Positions 6,601 to 10,951 of a stretch of DNA of 10,951 bases are shown here, one piece after another. Numbering within the stretch: the first letter of the stretch is position 1; each line of letters starts with the position of its first letter. Source of the DNA: Rodentolepis nana (lineage: Eukaryota > Platyhelminthes > Cestoda > Cyclophyllidea > Hymenolepididae); NCBI GenBank assembly GCA_900617975.1, contig UZAE01001935.1, positions 1-10,951 on the forward strand, read 5' to 3'. The notes under the pieces were generated by a model, which did not search any database, had not been told where the DNA came from, and was given only the letters and a program-made list of their open reading frames with translations. The translations under genes and the position numbers were made by a program.

Positions 6601-9495
6601 TCCAGCTCTTCAGTTCATTCCCCCCTCCCTCTTCCCATTGTTAAAGATGAGATATTAGAAATAGTACATCGCTAATTATCCAAAATTCGAATGGATCACT
6701 AGAACTAGGGTGGTTGTATGCTATCTCACTTTACTTTAGAACATGCCCAAAATAAGTGAATTAATATTAATAGTTATTAATACTCTTACCGTTATTAATG
6801 TTAATAAAACATCAAACACAACCAGATAGAAGGCATGCACCAGTGGCCATGAAGGTGGTATAGATAAATTTAAGGTAAATAATTAGTATATGTTAGTAGC
6901 AGTAACATTGGCAGGATTAGTGTTAGCTGAGGACGTGGGAGAGAAAAACACACTCTACCTTGGATCCACGTGAGAGTGAACTTCTGCGGCTACTCATTGG
7001 TGATAGCTGCAATAATTATTTTAAAGTTCAATGAATAAGTGTTCGTGAAGTCGACCAATGAAATTGAAGTGTGGTTTTGGAGGTGATTCGTCAATTAGGG
7101 GTAACTTACCAATTGGTCTTTGTCATGTGGCTGTTTGGACATGCGATAATTCTCAAGAATCAGCATGCCTGCATAGATCTTTCCCACTGTCATCTTTTGG
7201 TAGACAAGCTCTATCGAGGAGAAACAGAGATTCAAACTCGGACATTTCCACTTAAAAAAGGTTGAGTGGAGAAATCAGAAGGGCTAACCTGAATCAGGTG
7301 GTACGAGGATGTTAATCATTCGCTTGGCCTGCACCGGCCAGAGTTTGAGAAGACTATAACGGAGTTCATTATCGCGCTGATCCATGATTTCTGCCGGCCC
7401 CATTTTGATGCCCAGCGATTCACGGATCAGTGCAAACAGTGTGGTTGTGAAGTGGACAGTTCCATTATCATCCACCGGCATATTCATTCGAATTAGTTTC
7501 TACAAAACCAAGCGGGGTTAGGTTGAGGAGGAACAATTGTCATACATAACTGGATAGGAAATAGGAAAGATTTGCTCACTCTATAGGCCAAGCGATATGG
7601 ACACTTCTTCCCAAAGCCTACAGGCGGTTCCATATTTCGTAACATCTCGTACATGTCACTGTGATGAATGCGCCCTCTGTTAAAAGGGAAAAAAGAAGAA
7701 TTATTATGCTTCTTAGTCTAAGTACTATTGCAGCTCACGAACCGCGTGTTTTCTACACAGGTATACACTTAACGAGTGTAGATTTGTGCTGGGGTACTTA
7801 GGGAGTTCGATCTAATGGGGCTTAGAGGCACATCCACAAGCAGGATTAATGACTTTCTCAAAGACTAAGAGAGGATTGACATCCTTAACCACGAGAGGAC
7901 CAAGCGTTGGGTGGAAAGCAAAGCGAGTGTGCTAACGGGATCTTAGTAGAGGCCAAATCACTAAGCGGAGTTTCTATTTGTACCCTCTGGTCAAGTGATG
8001 AGAAACCGATGCAAGTGTACGCTAGCGCAGTTGTATGAACTAGCATACACGCTCAATAGGATGCTACAAGTGAAATACATTTTTGCTTGAAGTAGACTAC
8101 TTATTCCTCCCCAACATAATGACTCAATGGAAATGAAAGCAAGGTATTATTTTTTCTTTGATATTAAAACCGGAGAGCCACGAAAGTATTAAGTTTTGTA
8201 ACTCCATTCAAAGACATCAGTCGAAAGCCGTCAGCCTTCAGGAACCAAGATGCCTGAAATCCATCAGCAATCAGTGATCATGAGGAGATACTACCGACCA
8301 AATTTGAATGATAGGACACAATGAATATAGCGGGCATATATTGCTTAAGCATACAGTTGAGATGGTTTCTAGACAGCAATTGAAGTGACCCCACCTATTC
8401 CTTCTGTTGTAAATGGTTCCTGAATCGGAGTTAGGGGATATTTGTAGAAATGTAGATATGTCCAAGAAATGTGTTCTTTAAGGGTAATTATATAACACCT
8501 CATACATTTAACTATCGCCAAAGACTGGCTCGTAGCTAGCGCAGATAACTATGAAGGAGCGGTTGCTTATGTGTGAAATTTTGAAACGCCGGTGAAAATG
8601 ACATTATAATATAAATGAGATTCAACAAATAATTATAAACACTGTACAGGTAGATAAGAAATCAATATAGAGAATAAATTGCTTTGATGTTATCTGGAGT
8701 CGCGTCATCCGCATGCATTTTAGGCTGACAATTAATTGGAAGGCAATGTGAAAAAGATATTTGATGGCCAAATGCAGAGGAAACTCGCAATTAAAACAAA
8801 AACATAAACACGTCCGTAGACGAAACTGTTGTTGGCTGCAATTCTGAATTTGTCTGCCTCAGCTTTATTTGAAGCGGAAGTTGGCGTTTGAGTTTGTCTC
8901 AATTCCGCTCATTAAACGCCATTCAGGAATTAGGCGAGTTGCCATTTCTTTCTACGTTATACCAAAGTAGGTAAATAACCTCTAGTAATAATCTGTTCGC
9001 ATCACATTCTCCGGCTTTACCGAGAGGGGTGTAGAAACTGTTATGGCGGAGACTTCAGCCAATTTGACTAATGTCTGACCCCGCGAAACAGGGTTTTAAT
9101 AGCTTCTAATCTATCAGAGGCTAAGATCAAATGCTTTCCTATTTACCCTCAGATAATTACACGCATGTCCATGATTTTTGGGACAAAAGGGAGAGGAGGG
9201 AGGGGGGGGGGTTTCACTGGTCACGTACCGAGCAGTAGGATCGTACTCCGCCCAAACACGAACGTACTCATCGAGATGATGCGGACCAAGGATAGAGGAG
9301 TCGCGTGTAAGATAGTCAAAGTTGTCCATAATGACAGCTACGAAGAGATTGAGCATGAGGAAGGAGGAGAAGAAAATGAAGGTCACGAAGTAGAGGTAGG
9401 TGGTTTTACTTCCGCACGATGTGCCCGATCCCTCACACTCTCGACCCGCGTCGCAGTCCAACATCACCTCCTGCCAATTTTCACCCGTCGCACAC
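2865..9495 (-). CDS. Cav2: Cav2-type voltage-gated calcium channel alpha-1 subunit, 3' part of the gene (8 exons, partial at 5' end)
   Basis: Pore-forming alpha-1 subunit of a high-voltage-activated calcium channel of the plasma membrane; Cav2 channels admit the calcium that triggers transmitter release at presynaptic terminals (family knowledge). Coding order on the minus strand: 9495-9229, 7676-7580, 7499-7289, 7210-7110, 5980-5886, 5145-5094, 5015-4421, 3640-2865. All seven introns are GT-AG and the phases agree, giving 730 residues and a stop at 2865-2867. Visible in order: domain IV filter with its glutamate (residue 5), IVS6 (about 33-57), EF-hand-like region (about 72-121), pre-IQ region (122-191), IQ motif (about 200-217), then a low-complexity tail (226-730). 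The segments [26 protein letters not shown] and WPVQAKRM are Cav2-like; Cav1 has different residues there. Domains I to III and most of IV lie beyond the window. Cav2 assignment is strong; the exact paralogue (flatworms may have more than one Cav2) is unknown. Confidence 0.93.
3084..3158 (-). other. Polyproline segment of the Cav2 tail
   Basis: Twenty-five codons, mostly Pro with Leu/Ile spacers, written largely with CCA, CCG, CCT and CCC so that the plus strand reads as imperfect GGTGGN repeats. It is likely a docking site for SH3, WW or EVH1 proteins at the active zone (inference) and a place where length may vary between alleles. Confidence 0.8.
3824..3842. repeat. Target-site duplication of copy B, left
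   Basis: ACTTGAATATTTCCAATCA; it matches 3938-3956 at 18 of 19 positions and ends exactly where the GGGG head of the element begins. Confidence 0.85.
3843..3937 (+). mobile_element. SINE-like retroposon, copy B (short, tailless, 95 bases)
   Basis: It starts GGGGTGTGCGATAGACTTAC, like the other copies, and follows them closely through the GTCTATTAACCGGC block. It then lacks about 18 bases present in A and C, rejoins at GAACTACCAT and stops at ATAATAC without an A-rich tail. Flanking direct repeats of 19 bases (3824-3842 and 3938-3956, one mismatch) show that the short form itself was inserted and is not the remnant of a later deletion at its right end. It lies antisense to the calcium channel, in its last intron. 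Its reverse strand provides GGAG|GTAAGTC, a near-consensus 5' splice site for the channel pre-mRNA. Confidence 0.85.
3938..3956. repeat. Target-site duplication of copy B, right
   Basis: ACTTGAATAATTCCAATCA; one mismatch (T to A) against 3824-3842. The single difference suggests an old insertion. Confidence 0.85.
4421..5015 (-). CDS. Cav2: Cav2 exon: divergent cytoplasmic C-tail, first large exon
   Basis: A 595-base exon, acceptor GCTTATTTAAAG, donor GATG|GTATGTGAA. It encodes about 198 residues (275-472 of the partial protein), starting [20 protein letters not shown]. The stretch is low-complexity and probably disordered: Ser/Thr/Pro-rich, an acidic run [10 protein letters not shown] at about 334-343, then arginine- and proline-rich text ([26 protein letters not shown]). 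Several S-P and T-P sites could be phosphorylated. It has no recognised domain, as usual for the distal tails of Cav2 channels, which diverge quickly between phyla. An internal Met (codon 4938-4940) could tempt a gene finder to start a separate 175-residue gene here; the frame is open upstream to a splice acceptor in phase, so it belongs to the channel. Confidence 0.85.
5094..5145 (-). CDS. Cav2: Cav2 exon: 52-base basic micro-exon of the tail
   Basis: It lies between acceptor TCTCAACTTTAG and donor CCAAAG|GTATGT. With the two bases carried over it encodes [18 protein letters not shown], a strongly basic patch. Phase is consistent with the 5886-5980 exon before it and with the 4421-5015 exon after it, across a 78-base intron (5016-5093). 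Basic clusters like this in channel tails can serve phosphoinositide or protein contacts, but no specific partner is visible. The case rests on splice signals and phase, not on homology. Confidence 0.75.
5146..5885 (-). other. Intron of 740 bases in the C-tail
   Basis: Donor GTAAGTGAG, acceptor CTCAACTTTAG. It contains a short alternating TA stretch near 5642-5651. On the minus strand a short open frame around 5425-5522, behind a CTTTTAG acceptor-like site, lacks a good donor, so I do not call an exon. Nothing else recognisable. Confidence 0.72.
5886..5980 (-). CDS. Cav2: Cav2 exon: linker after the IQ motif
   Basis: Ninety-five bases between TTTTCGTCAG and the full-consensus donor ATTCA|GTAAGTGAG. 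It encodes [20 protein letters not shown] then [11 protein letters not shown], with two bases of a split codon at the end. The assignment rests on strong splice sites, an open frame that fits the phase of both neighbours, and a composition typical of the tail just after IQ; the sequence itself is not well conserved in the family. An additional cassette exon between this one and the IQ exon cannot be excluded. Confidence 0.78.
5981..7109 (-). other. Intron of 1129 bases after the IQ exon
   Basis: It runs from donor GTAAGTTACC to acceptor TCTTTTCGTCAG. The plus strand holds two overlapping open frames (6091-6294 and 6287-6598; the second is 103 residues, rich in Lys/Arg with a CxxC), and the minus strand one of 67 residues (6386-6589). 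None resembles a family I know, and none has exon-like borders in phase with the channel. Around 6760-6806 there is an AT-rich patch with repeated TATTAAT words. No transposon or RNA gene was recognised. Confidence 0.8.
7110..7210 (-). CDS. Cav2: Cav2 exon: IQ (calmodulin-binding) motif
   Basis: A 101-base exon between acceptor CTCCTCGATAG and donor CAATTG|GTAAGT, reached over a 78-base intron (7211-7288). It encodes [20 protein letters not shown] and then [14 protein letters not shown]. The core [18 protein letters not shown] lines up with the vertebrate Cav2 IQ motif (VGKIYAAMMIMEYYRQSK), the calmodulin-binding helix for calcium-dependent facilitation and inactivation; the isoleucine at the canonical IQ position (Ile203, in K-I-Y) is present. 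No long open frame marks this exon on the minus strand; I found it by looking for the G-K-I-Y codons, and phase on both sides supports it. Confidence 0.94.
7289..7499 (-). CDS. Cav2: Cav2 exon: pre-IQ region
   Basis: It begins after TTTTGTAG and ends at TTCAG|GTTAGC; the 80-base intron 7500-7579 precedes it. It encodes [20 protein letters not shown], a stretch that strongly matches Cav2, then [20 protein letters not shown] and [20 protein letters not shown], ending [10 protein letters not shown]. The MDQ-D-ELR and WP-QAK signatures are those of invertebrate Cav2 (Drosophila cacophony type). This is the pre-IQ helix and linker that, with the IQ helix, contacts calmodulin and the channel core. 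The last base (G) starts a codon finished by the next exon (G|AG, Glu192). Confidence 0.95.
7580..7676 (-). CDS. Cav2: Cav2 exon: EF-hand-like region
   Basis: Ninety-seven bases, entered after TTTTAACAG and left at CTATAGA|GTGAGC. It encodes the end of the split Arg and then [20 protein letters not shown] followed by [12 protein letters not shown]. In Cav channels this EF-hand-like module transmits calcium- and calmodulin-dependent regulation to the pore. Length and content match the alternatively spliced EF-hand exon of vertebrate Cav2 genes (exons 37a/37b, 33 residues), so the exon boundary appears ancient. The donor G-T-G-A-G-C follows an A rather than the usual G, a modestly weak site, but reading frame and protein homology on both sides fix it. 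Confidence 0.94.
7677..9228 (-). other. Intron of 1552 bases between IVS6 and EF-hand exons
   Basis: It runs from donor GTACGTGA to acceptor CTTTTAACAG on the minus strand. The pyrimidine-rich stretch just inside the donor includes a run of ten C on the transcript (G on the plus strand, 9202-9211). I looked for a second, alternative EF-hand exon, as vertebrate CACNA1A and CACNA1B have at this place, and saw no second copy of the [12 protein letters not shown] block. Open frames inside (for example 8271-8465) resemble no protein I know. No repeat, RNA gene or transposon was recognised here. Confidence 0.85.
9182..9211 (+). repeat. Purine tract with G10, 17 bases inside the IVS6-exon donor
   Basis: GAGAGGAGGGA followed by ten G (9202-9211) on the plus strand, immediately inside the intron after the donor at 9228. 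On the transcript it is a C/T-rich tract such as poly(C)- or PTB-type proteins bind (inference). Confidence 0.85.
9229..9495 (-). CDS. Cav2: Cav2 exon: domain IV selectivity filter, IVS6 and proximal C-tail
   Basis: It opens after the acceptor ACCATTAG and ends at the donor CTCG|GTACGT, 267 bases with one base of a split codon in front and two behind. It encodes C-A-T-G-E-N-W-Q-E, the domain IV part of the four-glutamate calcium filter, with the filter Glu codon at 9480-9482. A short cysteine-containing turret (Cys14, Cys20, Cys27 of the partial protein) follows, then the S6 helix ending [15 protein letters not shown], which lines the inner pore and forms part of the gate. The last third ([19 protein letters not shown] and onward) is the proximal C-tail leading into the EF-hand and is nearly identical to animal Cav2 proteins. 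The split arginine codon CG|A joins it to the 7580-7676 exon, giving YDPTARGRIHH. The preceding exon (IVS5 and pore helix) was not found in the remaining 1.4 kb, so it probably lies outside the window. Confidence 0.95.
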
Positions 9496-10829
9496 CTAAT
9501 GGTAGGCGAAAGTGACTTCTTAAGTAGGTTTATTAGAGTTATAGAGGTAGGATATCTATCATTCAAAAGGCCACCCAACACGTCGTTCGATAATTATTGG
9601 AATCTAATAAGCTGGCAAAATTCGAAAGCAGCCAGTACGAGAGCATCTGCCAGAATGTGGACCTACATAGATCCAGAGACGTGGTTTGTGGTAAATTAAA
9701 TTACTTTTCGTTTTTGGAAGAAGTGGCCTTTTGCGGTAACATAGTCGCTTTCCATCACGTCTCTATTTCTGTCCATCACACGCTTCCAGACCTTAAGTTC
9801 CCTCAACTTACGCTGTCTTGGGTATAAGATCATGCTATTTACACAACGTTTCAATACAATTCCAGGCTTTTGATTATGAGCTTATTACTCTGGGCATTCC
9901 ATTTAGCAGTAGAAAGAATTAATTAAATGACTCTAAACTTACCTATTTGCCACACCATTGGATCCACTATCAACTTACCATTTCCTTATCAAGCCGCCCA
10001 CCTTGTCACACACATCTACATTGAATTATGACTAAATTAAGTATTTCCTGTCCCCTGTCCCCTATCCCATTCCAATATACATTTAAGTTCACTCTCAGTC
10101 AGTAATGTTAAATGTAAATTTAATGCCATTATCAACGCCCTCTTACTGACTAACGTTCACTGACCCCAAGTGGATTTAACTTTGATTTGCTTTAGCACAG
10201 CAGTCCATTGGCTTGGCATAGCAGAAGCTGGTGTCCATTTGCCGCAATGCAAAAGAATAGTACATCCGTTTGTTTAAGTGAGCCCAAAGGGCCCCTTAAA
10301 TGCTCTTCGAGAAAAGACTACGCTTAAATGTTGCGGTCAACTTGAACTTCCCATTAGTTATGATTTTGATGACTAAATTGAGTTATTTATTTCCTAAATT
10401 TGCAAACGGGTTAATAGTTGTTAAAATGTGCTAAAATTTAAAGACAATTAATTCAAAATGTTTTAGTGTTCAAACTATTACTCATTATAAATTACTTTGA
10501 CAGAGTTGAATTAAAGCTTTCTACTGATCCGGTTTGGGAAATAAAGGTCTTCGAAACTCCATAAGAGAGAAAATCGTCCTTCCTAAAACTCTGGGGCCTG
10601 TGTAGTTCGCCACTTAACAGTTTCAAGGGTTCATGAATCTTTGGGGAGATTTCTCTACGCAGAACTCGATCGGATTCTTAAAGTAATCTTACATTATGAA
10701 TCGGAGCCTCTTTTAAACCAGACCCAACGTCCACACGTATTTTAAACCAAGGCACCGATTTCTACCAAGGTCCCAAAAAAGAAATCGTTTTTTTTTCAAG
10801 ACTGAATTTCCACATTTTATTTTCCATCT
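9496..10829 (-). other. Upstream intron of Cav2, no exon found
   Basis: Minus-strand sequence before the filter exon should eventually hold the IVS5/pore-helix exon, but none of its hallmark strings (F-x-x-YAIIGMQ-F, NFRSF) could be found. Open frames here (for example plus 9400-9699 and 9597-9827) resemble nothing known. Small repeats noted: three 7-base units CTGTCCC/CTGTCCC/CTATCCC at 10048-10068, and a 9-bp inverted pair AGTCAGTAA / TTACTGACT at 10097-10105 and 10143-10151. Confidence 0.7.
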
Positions 10830-10951
10830 GGGATACGCAATAGACTTACCTCCACGTGGTGCACCCTGGGCAACGCATACTCATACGGTAAAAAGTCTAT
10901 TAACTGGCAGTTGACTTCTCAATTCAAACTACCATGACCCCGCTGTATGTC
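10830..10951 (+). mobile_element. SINE-like retroposon, copy C (cut by window edge)
   Basis: It starts GGGATACGCAATAGACTTAC and matches copy A over the whole 122 visible bases apart from scattered substitutions and one A fewer in the A-run. It therefore extends past the AGTTGACTTCTC block that copy B lacks. Its tail and right duplication lie beyond the window, so completeness cannot be judged. It is antisense to the calcium-channel gene, probably within an upstream intron. Confidence 0.82.

Noticed and set aside
9165..9515. 116-residue plus-strand open frame opposite the IVS6 exon
   Set aside because: It is the antisense shadow of the highly conserved channel exon and resembles no protein.

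Overview
The window looks like AT-rich invertebrate nuclear DNA. It carries the 3' end of one recognisable gene, on the minus strand: the alpha-1 subunit of a Cav2-type (presynaptic, N/P/Q/R-like) voltage-gated calcium channel. I resolve eight coding exons joined by seven GT-AG introns in consistent phase. They cover about 730 residues, from the domain IV pore loop to the stop codon. The protein matches invertebrate Cav2 channels best ([46 protein letters not shown]). Introns of 78 to 80 bases mixed with longer repeat-bearing ones would fit a flatworm, possibly a tapeworm or fluke, but that assignment is inference from style and not proven by the sequence.

Layout from high to low coordinates, in the direction of transcription: 9496-10829 is upstream intron without a recognisable exon; 9229-9495 encodes the selectivity-filter glutamate, IVS6 and the start of the EF-hand-like region; 7580-7676 is the EF-hand exon; 7289-7499 is the pre-IQ exon; 7110-7210 is the IQ exon; 5886-5980 and 5094-5145 are two small linker exons; 4421-5015 and 2865-3640 are two large exons of the divergent cytoplasmic tail, ending in proline- and histidine-rich sequence. 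The likely 3' UTR runs below 2865, with AATAAA signals on the minus strand at 2300-2305 and 2259-2264. The rest, 1-2258, is gene-poor.

The most interesting structure outside the gene is a short interspersed retroposon family with three copies. Copy A (308-630, minus) is 323 bases, has a perfect 14-base target-site duplication and ends in an (AAAT)n tail. Copy B (3843-3937, plus, inside the last intron) is only 95 bases, with a 19-base duplication (one mismatch) and no tail. Copy C (10830 onward, plus) runs off the window. All three start with GGG and share a head of about 70 bases that can be closed by a perfectly conserved 8-bp stem (ATAGACTT / AAGTCTAT). I find no convincing tRNA-type A and B boxes. 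The antisense strand of the head carries a near-consensus splice donor (GGAG|GTAAGTC); copy B presents it to the calcium-channel pre-mRNA. I do not recognise the family.

There is no sign of prokaryotic operons, CRISPR, rRNA or tRNA genes.
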